A model generated the notes under the pieces. The model did not search any database, was not told where the DNA came from, and saw nothing but the letters and a program-made list of their open reading frames with translations. A stretch of DNA of 64,000 nucleotides from Cellulomonas_A sp047229345 (GTDB taxonomy: Bacteria > Actinomycetota > Actinomycetes > Actinomycetales > Cellulomonadaceae), in contig NZ_JBFTER010000001.1 in NCBI RefSeq assembly GCF_047229345.1, forward strand, positions 1 through 64,000, read 5' to 3'. The translations under genes were made by a program, and so were the position numbers. This document shows positions 47,349-54,809 of this stretch, piece by piece (positions within the stretch are counted from its first letter, which is position 1; every line of letters begins with the position of its first letter).

Positions 47349-47501
47349 ATGGACCGCCGCACGACGCGCACGCACCAGGCCCGTGGCCTGCGCCGCGTGA
47401 TGTCGCCCGCAGCCGGCGCGCCGTCCGCGTACCCGAGCGTCGAGCCGCTCGACCGTGCGATGCGCACGCCCGCGCCGCCCGCGGAGGGCCCCGTGACCTG
47501 A
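47349..47501 (+). CDS. small basic protein, 50 residues
   Basis: A short ORF with good expression signals: AGGAG 7 nt before the ATG and a strong hairpin ~24 bp after the stop. The product begins MDRRTTRTHQARGLRR (very basic) and ends Pro-rich. No family is recognised. It may be co-transcribed with the GXWXG gene. Confidence 0.5.
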   Translation: MDRRTTRTHQARGLRRVMSPAAGAPSAYPSVEPLDRAMRTPAPPAEGPVT

Positions 47502-47524
47502 CCAGACGCCGTCTGGCACAGCGT

Positions 47525-47564
47525 CGAGGAGCCGCCCCGGGAGTCGTCCCGAGGCGGCTCCTCG
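47525..47564 (+). terminator. terminator after the small ORF
   Basis: CGAGGAGCCGCC (47525-47536) pairs with 47553-47564, and an inner CGGGA/TCCCG extends the stem. It ends the DUF1992-GXWXG-small ORF unit. Confidence 0.8.
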
Positions 47565-47621
47565 CATGTCCGGCCGGGCCCGAGGACGGGCCGGGCCTGC
47601 ACGCCCCGCACGACCGCCCGA

Positions 47622-47689
47622 CCCGCACGACGACACCACCCGCACGACGGCACCACCCGCACGACGGCACCACCCGCACGACCGCACGC
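47622..47689. repeat. 17-bp tandem repeat, array A
   Basis: Three full units (47622, 47639, 47656) of CCCGCACGACGGCACCA type plus a degenerate fourth. The unit shares the 11-mer CCACCCGCACG with array B beyond the tRNAs. The remaining part of the 47502-47827 gap holds only the terminator at 47525-47564. Confidence 0.85.
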
Positions 47690-47827
47690 CGCACCACCCG
47701 CACCCCCGCCGCCGGGGCGTGCTCGCGCCGTCGCCCGCCTCCCGCGGACGACGGTCTGACAGCTGCACAGCGAGAGAGGAACGACCGCACACCGTCCCGG
47801 ACGGGAGGAGCGCGGCGTCGAGAGCCT

Positions 47828-47900
47828 GCGCCCGTGGCCCAACGGACGAGGCGCCGCACTACGGATGCGGAGGTCGGGGGTTCGAGTCCCTCCGGGCGCA
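47828..47900 (+). tRNA. tRNA-Arg (ACG)
   Basis: 73-nt cloverleaf. Acceptor GCGCCCG/CGGGCGC, anticodon stem CCGCA/TGCGG around the loop CTACGGA (anticodon ACG), T-loop TTCGAGT. CCA is not encoded. Confidence 0.95.
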
Positions 47901-47958
47901 CAGGTCGGCACGGCGACCCATCACCGTGCACGCCGCCGGCCCGCACCGACGGCAGGAG

Positions 47959-48031
47959 CGGGACGTGGGCCAGCGGCTAGGCCTCCTGCCTCGGGAGCAG
48001 GCGAGCGAGGGTTCGAGTCCCTCCGTCCCGA
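47959..48031 (+). tRNA. tRNA-Pro (CGG)
   Basis: 73-nt cloverleaf. Acceptor CGGGACG/CGTCCCG, anticodon stem CCTGC/GCAGG around CTCGGGA (anticodon CGG), T-arm GAGGG-TTCGAGT-CCCTC. CCA is not encoded. Confidence 0.95.
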
Positions 48032-48081
48032 CGCACCGCCCGACGCCCACCTGTCCCGGGACACGGGACGACGGGCGTCGG

Positions 48082-48158
48082 TCCTGGGTAGCTCAGTAGG
48101 GCAGAGCGCCCCGCTCATATCGGGGAGGTCGCGGGTTCGAGACCCGCCCCAGGGACCA
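48082..48158 (+). tRNA. tRNA with CAT anticodon (Met, or Ile2)
   Basis: Acceptor TCCTGGG/CCCAGGG (first pair T-G), anticodon stem CCCCG/CGGGG around CTCATAT (anticodon CAT), T-arm GCGGG-TTCGAGA-CCCGC, then A and an encoded CCA. It lacks the C1-A mismatch and GGG/CCC anticodon stem of initiator tRNA. Elongator Met is most likely; a lysidine-modified Ile tRNA is possible. Confidence 0.88.
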
Positions 48159-48194
48159 GCGCGGCCGGCCTACCAGCCGGGCGCGCGGACCCAC

Positions 48195-48270
48195 GCGCGC
48201 GTAGCTCAGCGGAGAGAGCGGCTGCGTCCGGAGCAGCAGGTCGGGGGTTCGATCCCCTCCGCGCGCACCA
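48195..48270 (+). tRNA. tRNA-Arg (CCG)
   Basis: Acceptor GCGCGCG/CGCGCGC, anticodon stem GCTGC/GCAGC around GTCCGGA (anticodon CCG), T-arm GGGGG-TTCGATC-CCCTC, discriminator A and encoded CCA. Confidence 0.95.
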
Positions 48271-48281
48271 CGGCCCGTCGC

Positions 48282-48539
48282 TCAGCCGGGCGACGAGCCG
48301 TCCGGCCGACCCGTCCGCGCCTGACCCCCGGCACGGTCCGCGGGGTCCGCACGACCGGCACGCTCCGCGCGCCCGGCGCGCTCGGCCCGGAACGCCGCGG
48401 CGAGCTGCTGCGACTGCGCCTGCACGAGGTTGAGGAGGAACGCGTACTCCGGTCCGTCGCGCTCACCCAGCGGGCGGACGCGCAGCCAGGCGTCCCGGGC
48501 AGCCCGGATGTCGTCGTCGGTGACCGCGCCCATGTCCAT
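48282..48539 (-). CDS. hypothetical helical protein
   Basis: An 85-residue ORF, convergent with the tRNA cluster. It starts MDMGAVTDDDIRAARDAWLRVRPL and continues as a charged helix (EYAFLLNLVQAQSQQLAAAFRAERAGRA) that could coil. The C-terminus is low-complexity. Two ATGs 6 nt apart and a GTG are possible starts. There is no recognised family and only a weak ribosome site. Confidence 0.5.
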   Translation of the reverse strand: MDMGAVTDDDIRAARDAWLRVRPLGERDGPEYAFLLNLVQAQSQQLAAAFRAERAGRAERAGRADPADRAGGQARTGRPDGSSPG

Positions 48540-48555
48540 CCGCACACCGTGCACC

Positions 48556-48623
48556 CCGCCACCCACACGCCCCCGCCACCCACACGCCCCCGCCACCCGC
48601 ACGCCCCCGCCACCCGCACGCCC
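48556..48623. repeat. 17-bp tandem repeat, array B
   Basis: Four units (48556, 48573, 48590, 48607) of CCGCCACCCGCACGCCC type with one alternating base. In rotated form it shares CCACCCGCACG with array A at 47622. It lies just upstream of the HNH gene. Confidence 0.85.
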
Positions 48624-48722
48624 CCGCCCCCACACGTACCGCCCGTAGCCATCCGTCCTCTCCGCCCGCAGCCACGACCCCCCGACCAGAGCACCGACCC
48701 ACCACGAGAGGAAGGACGGACC

Positions 48723-49187
48723 GTGAGCACCCGGAGCGTGCAGGTCCTCAACGCCGGCTACGAGCCGCTGCACCACGTGTCCCTGGAGCACGCCATCACG
48801 ATGCTCGCCCGCGGGGTCGCGATCGTCGAGGAGCACGTCGAGGGCGCGACGTTCGGGCCGCACCCGCTGCCGACCACGGTCCGCCTGCTGCGGTACGTCG
48901 CGATGGGGTGGCTGCAGCGCCGCGCCGCCGCGTGCACCAAGGCCGGCGTGCGCGCGCGCGACCGCCACCGGTGCGCGTACTGCGGCGGGCGCGCCGACAC
49001 CGTCGACCACGTCGTCCCCGCGTCGCGCGGCGGCGCGCTGACGTGGCTCAACACGGTCGCGGCGTGCCGGGCGTGCAACAACGCGAAGGCCGACCGGACG
49101 CCTGCCGAGTGGGGCCGGCCGCTGCTCGTCACGCCGTACGTGCCCGAGCGGGTCGTCGCGCTCCGCCCGGCGCTCGCCCCGGTCTGA
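48723..49187 (+). CDS. HNH endonuclease family protein
   Basis: A 154-residue protein with an N-terminal STRSVQVLNAGYEPLHHVSLEHAITML region and an HNH domain (~80-135). The domain has RHRCAYCGGRADTVDHVVPASRGGALTWLNTVAACRACNNAKADRTP, with the catalytic His in VDHV and two CxxC zinc pairs. This type is common in actinobacteria as a stand-alone gene, possibly in DNA repair rather than restriction. The GTG has AGGAAGG upstream. Confidence 0.9.
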   Translation: MSTRSVQVLNAGYEPLHHVSLEHAITMLARGVAIVEEHVEGATFGPHPLPTTVRLLRYVAMGWLQRRAAACTKAGVRARDRHRCAYCGGRADTVDHVVPASRGGALTWLNTVAACRACNNAKADRTPAEWGRPLLVTPYVPERVVALRPALAPV

Positions 49188-49203
49188 CGAGGCCGTCGCG
49201 GCA

Positions 49204-49252
49204 CCGGCACCGGCGCCCGTCCCTGCCCGTCGGGGACGTGCGCCGGCGCCGG
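49204..49252 (+). terminator. terminator after the HNH gene
   Basis: A ~20-bp stem with two mismatches (49204-49223 with 49232-49252) closes an 8-nt loop, 16 bp past the stop. Confidence 0.65.
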
Positions 49253-49355
49253 CCCGCGACCGGTGGACGCACGGCCGGATCGCTGTGAGGCTCGGGAGGC
49301 AGGCGTCCGGTGGACGACGCTCCGGCGCCGCCCGGTCCTCGAGGGGAGCACACGC

Positions 49356-50813
49356 ATGGCCGTGTCGAGGGAGCAGCGCTCGATCTGGCGACGGTTGCCC
49401 GTCGACCGCATCGAGGAGGTGGAGAGCGCGAGCGGGGCGGGGCGGCTCACGAAGAGCCTGGGGCTGTGGCAGCTCACCGCGATCGGGGTCGGCGGGATCA
49501 TCGGCGTCGGGATCTTCTCCCTCGCCGGGCTCGTCGCGCACGGCGACGCCGACAACCCCGGGGCGGGTCCGGCGGTGCTGATCTCGTTCCTGATCGCGGG
49601 GCTGGCGTCGTCGGCGGCGGCGCTGTCCTACGCCGAGTTCGCGGGCATGATCCCGCGCGCCGGGTCGGCCTACACGTACGGGTACGTGGCGATCGGGGAG
49701 GTCGTCGGCTGGTTCATCGGCTGGGACCTGCTGCTCGAGTACATCGCGATCGTCGCGGTCGTCGCGATCGGCATCTCGGGGTACCTCGACGCGTTCCTCG
49801 CCGGGCTCGGCCTCGAGCTGCCGACGGCGATATCGGAGAGCCCCGAGGGCGGCGGCGTCGTCAACGTGCCCGCGGTCCTCGTCTGCCTGCTCGTGACGTT
49901 CATCCTGAGTCGCGGCACCCGCACGTTCGGCCGGTTCGAGCTCGTCGCCGTCGCGATCAAGGTCGGGCTCATCCTGTTCATCATCGGTCTGGGCGTGTTC
50001 TACGTGGACACGGGCAACTACGACCCGTTCATGCCGAACGGGTTCGGGCCGGTCCTCACCGGCGCGGCCACGGTGTTCTTCGCGGTGTTCGGGTACGACG
50101 CGATGTCGACCGCCGCGGAGGAGGCCACGGACGGGCGCAAGCACATGCCGAAGGCGATCATCCTGTCGCTGATCATCGCGATGCTGCTGTACGTCGCGGC
50201 CACGCTCGTGCTCACGGGCCTGCAGAGCTACGAGGACATCGACCCGACCGCCGGCTTCGCGTCGGCGTTCACGAACGTGGGCCTGCCGGTGATCGCGAGC
50301 ATCATCTCGGTGTTCGCGGTCCTCTCGATCATGACCGTGATGCTGACGTTCCTGCTCGGCGTCACGCGCGTGTGGTTCTCGATGAGCCGTGACGGCCTGC
50401 TCCCGACGTGGTTCGCGGGCGTCGACCGGCACGGGACGCCGCAGCGGGTCACGTGGATCGCCGGCCTCGGCTCCGCGGCGCTCGCGGGCGTCTTCCCGAT
50501 CCGCGCCGTCGCGGACCTCACGAACATCGGCATCCTGTCCGCGTTCGTCGTGGTGTGCGTCGCGGTGATCATGTTCCGGTACACGCGGCCCGAGGCGGAG
50601 CGCTCCTTCCGGCTCCCGCTCATGCCGTTCGTGCCGGCGTTCGGGGTGCTGGCCTCGCTGTTCCTGATCCTGCAGCTGCACTGGGAGACCTGGCTGCGGT
50701 TCGGGATCTGGCTCGTGATCGGGCTCGTCGTGTACTTCGCGTACGGGCGCCGGCACTCGCTGCTCAACCCGGACAGCCCGCACCACGCGCACGTGCACGC
50801 GCCCGACGACTGA
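49356..50813 (+). CDS. APC-family amino acid permease
   Basis: A 485-residue, 12-helix cationic-amino-acid-type transporter. It has the helix 1 GVGGIIGVGIFSLAGLVAH motif, SYAEFAGMIPRAGSAYTYGYVAIGEVVGWFIGWDLLLEY and FFAVFGYDAMSTAAEEA. It ends in a His-rich cytoplasmic tail (PHHAHVHAPDD). GAGGGGAG precedes the ATG. It stands alone and its substrate is not determined. Confidence 0.92.
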   Translation: MAVSREQRSIWRRLPVDRIEEVESASGAGRLTKSLGLWQLTAIGVGGIIGVGIFSLAGLVAHGDADNPGAGPAVLISFLIAGLASSAAALSYAEFAGMIPRAGSAYTYGYVAIGEVVGWFIGWDLLLEYIAIVAVVAIGISGYLDAFLAGLGLELPTAISESPEGGGVVNVPAVLVCLLVTFILSRGTRTFGRFELVAVAIKVGLILFIIGLGVFYVDTGNYDPFMPNGFGPVLTGAATVFFAVFGYDAMSTAAEEATDGRKHMPKAIILSLIIAMLLYVAATLVLTGLQSYEDIDPTAGFASAFTNVGLPVIASIISVFAVLSIMTVMLTFLLGVTRVWFSMSRDGLLPTWFAGVDRHGTPQRVTWIAGLGSAALAGVFPIRAVADLTNIGILSAFVVVCVAVIMFRYTRPEAERSFRLPLMPFVPAFGVLASLFLILQLHWETWLRFGIWLVIGLVVYFAYGRRHSLLNPDSPHHAHVHAPDD

Positions 50814-50873
50814 CGCGGAGCGGCATCACGCGCGCCTGCTCGGTGCGCCGGGTCGGGCGCGCCCGGACCCGCG

Positions 50874-51950
50874 TCAGATCCGGCCGCGCACCGGCGTCCG
50901 CTCGGCCGGGTCGGCGTCGTCCGGCATCGCCATCTCGGCGCGCACCCCGAGCAGGCGCACCTCGCGCTCCTCGAGGCCCTCGGCGAGCGCGAGGGCGGCG
51001 GCCACGACCTCCGCGGCGTCGCGGCTCGGGGTGGGGAGCTTGCGGCTCACGACCTTGGTGTCGAACGGCGCGTAGCGCACCTTGAGCGCGACGCGGACGA
51101 CCTCGCGCCCGTCCTCCGCGGTGTCGGCGACGACCGCGCGGGCGAGCTCGCCGACCGCGGCGCGCACCTGCTCGGGCGCGACCAGGTTCTGCTGGAACGT
51201 GGTCTCCCGGCTGTGCCCGCGCGGGACCCAGGGCCGGTCGTCGACGGTCGTGGGCCCGAGCCCGTGCCCCAGCTCGTGGTACCAGACCCCCATGCGCGGT
51301 CCGAACTCGGCGACGAGCGCCTCGGTCGGGGCGGCTGCGAGCTCGGCGACCGTGCGGACGCCGAGCCCGGCGAGCCGGCGGGAGACCTTGGTGCCGACGC
51401 CCCAGAGCTCGATCGTCGGCCGCTCGCCCATGACGTCGAACCAGCTCGCCTCCGTCAGCCGGAACACCCCGGCGGGCTTGCCGAAGCCCGTCGCGATCTT
51501 GGCGCGGACCTTGGTGTCGCCGATCCCGACGGAGCAGTGCAGCCGGGTCGCCGCGAGCACCGTCTCCTGGGCCCGGCGGGCGAGGGCCTCGGGGTCGTCG
51601 GTCACCGCGCCGAGGAACGCCTCGTCCCACCCGAGCACCTCGACGACGACGCCGAGCCCGCGCAGCGCCGTCATGACCTCGTCGGAGACCGCCTCGTACG
51701 CGGGGCCGTCGACGGGCAGGAACACCGCGTCGGGCGCCTTGCGCGCGGCGACCCGCAGCGGCAGGCCGGAGTGCACGCCGAGCGCGCGCGCCTCGTAGGA
51801 CGCGGTCGACACGACGCCGCGCTCGGTGGGGTCGCCGCGCCCGCCGACGACCACGGGTCGCCCGGCGAGCTCGGGGCGGCGCAGCACCTCGACGGCGGCC
51901 ACGAACTGGTCGAGGTCGACGTGCAGGACCCAGGGCGTCGGAGCGCTCAT
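50874..51950 (-). CDS. dinB: DNA polymerase IV (Y family)
   Basis: Translesion polymerase of 358 residues. Catalytic carboxylates are in HVDLDQFVAAVE (~9-12) and GWDEAFLGAV (~105). The steric STASYEARALGV finger segment, CSVGIGDTKVRAKIATGFGKP and the HhH region ELWGVGTKVSRRLAGLGV are present, with a little-finger domain (RETTFQQNL). WDEAF replaces the more usual SIDEAY. There is no beta-clamp peptide obvious at the end. The ATG at 51950 is the first Met before HVDLD. Confidence 0.92.
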   Translation of the reverse strand: MSAPTPWVLHVDLDQFVAAVEVLRRPELAGRPVVVGGRGDPTERGVVSTASYEARALGVHSGLPLRVAARKAPDAVFLPVDGPAYEAVSDEVMTALRGLGVVVEVLGWDEAFLGAVTDDPEALARRAQETVLAATRLHCSVGIGDTKVRAKIATGFGKPAGVFRLTEASWFDVMGERPTIELWGVGTKVSRRLAGLGVRTVAELAAAPTEALVAEFGPRMGVWYHELGHGLGPTTVDDRPWVPRGHSRETTFQQNLVAPEQVRAAVGELARAVVADTAEDGREVVRVALKVRYAPFDTKVVSRKLPTPSRDAAEVVAAALALAEGLEEREVRLLGVRAEMAMPDDADPAERTPVRGRI

Positions 51951-52074
51951 GTCCCGAGTCTGGCGGCGCCGGGCGGCCACGGCACGCGCGCCGCACCAAC
52001 GCGCGGCGCGGACCCTCGCCCGTGCGGGGCGTCGCCGCCGGCCGACCGGCCCGCGCCCGCGCCCGGCGGGTCCG

Positions 52075-53367
52075 TCAGGGCGTGCGGAGCCTGTGCAGCA
52101 CCTCGCCCGCCTGCGGGACCACGAGCGTGTCGGAGTCGGCGGCCCACGCGTCGACGTCGACCTCCGCGGGGTCCAGGTAGTCGAGGTTCGCCGCGCGCAC
52201 GACGTCCTCCGGGATGCCCGTCGCGAGCGTCACCGTGACCCGGCACCGCTCGCCGTGCTCGTCGTCGTAGGTGCCCTGGCCGCGCAGGTGCGTCGAGTGC
52301 GCGAGGTCGCCCCACGGCAGGTGCGAGAAGCGGTCCCACTGCTTCACGAAGTAGTCGCGGCAGTGGTACCCGATCTCGAGGATCTGCGGGTGCATCACGG
52401 AGATCTCGGTGATGTGCGGGGCGTAGAGGACGACCTGGCCGCCGTCGGCGACGACGGGCTCGACCTTGTAGAACCCCTTCGCGCCGGTCCACATGTCCTC
52501 GTACTTCGTCGGGATCACCGACAGCACGCGGCGCACGGGCGCGTCGAGGTACCGCACGTGCGTCTCGGCCGAGACGTCCGCGGCGGCGGCCCACGCGTCC
52601 TGCGGGCTGCCGAAGCTCGCGGCGTGCAGCGCCCCGGTGCCGGACTGCGCGACGACGCACAGCGCGTACCGCTCGCCGGGCACGAGCGCCGCGGCCTCGT
52701 CGATCAGGGCGCGCACGGGCGTGATGCCCCGCGTGCCGATGATTTCCGAGCTGCTGATCAGGGCGCCGAGCCAGTGCGACACGTTGATGACGTCCTTCAC
52801 GGCGACACCCGGGAACAGGTACTTGTTGCCGCCGGAGAACCCCACGACCTCGTGCGGGAACACCGGGCCGATGATGAGCGTCACGTCGTGCTCGACGACG
52901 GCCCGGTTCAGGCGCACGTCGACGTCGCGCACGAGGCGTCCCTCCGACAGCTCGGAGAGCCGCTCCGCGCTGATGGTCCCGACGGACACGAACGTCGCCT
53001 CGTCCCACCACTCGTGGTTGAGCACCGTCGTGCCCGGGTACGTCCCGGCGAGCTCGCCGGCCGCGTACCCGAGGTGGCGCGCGAGCTCCGGCTCCGCCAT
53101 CGCGGCGTGCGTGCCGAGCGCGACGAGGAACGTCAGGTGGGCCGCCCCCGCGGCCGTCGCGGCCTCGTGCACCGCCCCGAGCAGCAGGGGGAGCGGGCAG
53201 CTGCGCGTCCCGTCGGGCACGACGACGCACAGGGTCCGGCCCGCGAGGTCGATCTCGGCGAGGCGCTCCGTGACGAACGCGCGGACCGTGGCGTCGTCGA
53301 GGACCTGGCCGGGTCCGCCGACGGACCGGGCGCCGACGCGGTCCGCGGGCTGGGTGAGGGCTGTCAT
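52075..53367 (-). CDS. larA: LarA-family nickel-pincer racemase/epimerase
   Basis: A 430-residue DUF2088/LarA enzyme that racemises 2-hydroxy acids using the nickel-pincer nucleotide. Visible blocks: VVVPDGTRSCPLP, LVALGTHAAM, NHEWWDE, GPVFPHEVVGFSGGNKYLFPGVAVKDVINVSHWLG, and KGFYKVEPVVADGGQVVLYAPHITEIS. The cofactor-synthesis genes larE, larB and larC lie within 7 kb. It follows lacI on the same strand by 80 bp, opposite beta-glucuronidase. Some LarA homologues are known to act on substrates other than lactate, including D-gluconate epimerases. Here a uronate-derived aldonate is a likelier substrate than lactate (inference). Confidence 0.9.
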   Translation of the reverse strand: MTALTQPADRVGARSVGGPGQVLDDATVRAFVTERLAEIDLAGRTLCVVVPDGTRSCPLPLLLGAVHEAATAAGAAHLTFLVALGTHAAMAEPELARHLGYAAGELAGTYPGTTVLNHEWWDEATFVSVGTISAERLSELSEGRLVRDVDVRLNRAVVEHDVTLIIGPVFPHEVVGFSGGNKYLFPGVAVKDVINVSHWLGALISSSEIIGTRGITPVRALIDEAAALVPGERYALCVVAQSGTGALHAASFGSPQDAWAAAADVSAETHVRYLDAPVRRVLSVIPTKYEDMWTGAKGFYKVEPVVADGGQVVLYAPHITEISVMHPQILEIGYHCRDYFVKQWDRFSHLPWGDLAHSTHLRGQGTYDDEHGERCRVTVTLATGIPEDVVRAANLDYLDPAEVDVDAWAADSDTLVVPQAGEVLHRLRTP

Positions 53368-53398
53368 CCGCCCACCCTGCGCCCCCGCGGGCCGCCGG

Positions 53399-53428
53399 GG
53401 CAACGCCCCGTGGCAACGTGCGGCAACG
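53399..53428. promoter_or_regulatory. three GGCAACG repeats upstream of larA
   Basis: GGCAACG occurs at 53399, 53412 and 53422 in the 80 bp between lacI and larA. GGCAAC is one arm of the LacI-type operator at 54714. The copies are direct, not palindromic, so they are only candidate half-sites. Confidence 0.35.
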
Positions 53429-53447
53429 TCCGGTCGGCGGGAACCGG

Positions 53448-54683
53448 TCAGCCGTGCCGGGCGGGCGCCCCGCGCGCCGGTTCCCGTGCGGAGGACGACG
53501 CCGGTGAGGAGGACGACGCCGTCGTGGACGACGACGCCGGTGCGGACGACGACGTCGCCGCGGACGCCGCCGCCGCGGAGGCCGACGGGAACCCCGTCGC
53601 GGTGGACGCCGACGCGGAGCCCGTCGCCGGGGCGGGGGCTGCTGCTCCCGGTCGCGTCCACGCGTGCCGGCGCCGGCCGGGCTTGGCCGTCGAGCCGCGC
53701 ACCACGAGCTGGGCGGGCAGCACGGTCGCGCGCACCGCGTGCGGCGTGGTGTGCCCCAGCTCGCGCAGGAGCGCGCGCACGGCGTGCGACCCGAGCGCAC
53801 GCAGCGGCGCGGCGACCGTCGTCAGGGGCGGGCTGCAGAAGTCCGACCCGAAGATGTTGTCGAACCCCACGACGCTGACCTCGGCCGGGACCCGTGCGCC
53901 CATCGCCGCCAGGCCGCGCATGAGCCCGATCGCGACGAGGTCGTTGTAGCAGACCACGGCCGTGGCGGGGGCCTCGGCGAGCGCGTGCGCGGCGTCGAGC
54001 CCGCCCCGCACCGTCGGCTCGAACCGGCCCAGGCGCCGGACCTTGAGCTCGAGCTCGTACCCGGCCTCGCGCATGCTCCGCCAGCGCATCCCGTCGGCCC
54101 ACGACGCCTCGGGGCCGGCGGCGTACGCGACGGTCTGGTGCCCGAGCTCCCCGAGGTGCTCGACCGCGCGCCGCATGCCCCGCGAGTTGTCGGTCACGAC
54201 GCTCGGCACCTCCGTGAGCACCCGGTTGAGCACGACCGTGGGCCGCTGCTTGGCCATGACCCGGATCGTCGAGTCGGACATGCGCGACGTCGCGAGCACG
54301 ACCCCCTCGACGAGCGGCAGCACCCGGTCGAGCGCCTGCCGCTCCGCCTGCGCCGACTCCTGCACGTCCGAGACGAGGACGGTGTACCCGGCCGCGGTCG
54401 CCGCCTGCTCCGCGCCGCGGATGATCTCGAAGAAGAACGGGTTCGTCACGTCCGAGACGATCAGCGCGAGGAGCGCCGTCCGTCCGGTCGGGAGTGCCCG
54501 AGCCAGCGGGTTCGCGCGGTAGCCCATCGACTCGGCGACCGCCCGGATGCGCGCCGCGGTCTCGGCGTTGACACGGCCGGGCCGGGAGAAGGCCCGCGAG
54601 ACCGTGGACGGCGCGACGCCGCACTCGCGGGCCACGTCGTAGATCGTCGGTCCGCGGCGCTGCGGGCCCTGATCCTCGGGCAT
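53448..54683 (-). CDS. LacI-family transcriptional regulator of the glucuronide/lar locus
   Basis: A 411-residue repressor. The N-terminal HTH is GPTIYDVARECGVAPSTVSRAFSRPGRVNAETAARIRAVAESMGYRANPLARAL (given for reference as the HTH and hinge block, ~11-65). A periplasmic-binding-like sugar domain (~70-340) follows, with NPFFFEIIRGAE, CYNDLVAIGLMRGL and VSVVGFDNI. The last ~60 residues are an unusual Ser/Ala/Thr-rich tail. It is divergent from beta-glucuronidase and upstream of larA. A LacI-type operator lies in the 126-bp divergent gap. Its inducer is probably a glucuronide-derived acid (inference). Confidence 0.92.
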   Translation of the reverse strand: MPEDQGPQRRGPTIYDVARECGVAPSTVSRAFSRPGRVNAETAARIRAVAESMGYRANPLARALPTGRTALLALIVSDVTNPFFFEIIRGAEQAATAAGYTVLVSDVQESAQAERQALDRVLPLVEGVVLATSRMSDSTIRVMAKQRPTVVLNRVLTEVPSVVTDNSRGMRRAVEHLGELGHQTVAYAAGPEASWADGMRWRSMREAGYELELKVRRLGRFEPTVRGGLDAAHALAEAPATAVVCYNDLVAIGLMRGLAAMGARVPAEVSVVGFDNIFGSDFCSPPLTTVAAPLRALGSHAVRALLRELGHTTPHAVRATVLPAQLVVRGSTAKPGRRRHAWTRPGAAAPAPATGSASASTATGFPSASAAAASAATSSSAPASSSTTASSSSPASSSAREPARGAPARHG

Positions 54684-54713
54684 ACGTGCACCGTACGGGC
54701 GGTGACAACCCGC

Positions 54714-54727
54714 GGCAACCGCTTGTC
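54714..54727. promoter_or_regulatory. LacI-type operator between lacI and uidA
   Basis: GGCAACCGCTTGTC fits the LacI-family pattern with a central CG (AAnCGnTT). It lies within a wider imperfect palindrome, GCGGCAAC-N5-GTCGCCGC (54712-54732). TTGTCG inside it can be the -35 for uidA. A near-identical operator is upstream of gnd (61508). Confidence 0.75.
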
Positions 54728-54743
54728 GCCGCGCCGCCCGCAG

Positions 54744-54755
54744 CGGTGAATGGGG
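54744..54755 (+). promoter_or_regulatory. CGGTGAATGGGG element of the uidA promoter
   Basis: This 12-mer lies 16 bp after the operator and recurs exactly, 17 bp after the operator, in the gnd promoter. GTGAAT within it lies 17 bp from TTGTCG and may serve as the -10. Confidence 0.55.
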
Positions 54756-54809
54756 GTGGACGCACACCCCACACGGCCCCGCCGGCTCGCCCGGCGGAGA
54801 GGAGAACCC

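Noticed and set aside
47828..48270. Integrated element at the tRNA cluster
   Set aside because: No integrase, transposase or duplicated tRNA 3' end is visible; the flanking genes are ordinary.
47622..48623. Possible CRISPR array in the 17-bp repeats
   Set aside because: Units are directly adjacent with no unique spacers, are too short, and no cas genes are present.
51951..51975. Leaderless promoter for dinB
   Set aside because: The nearest box is CAGACT, which lacks the T of TAnnnT, so it is weaker than the other leaderless candidates.
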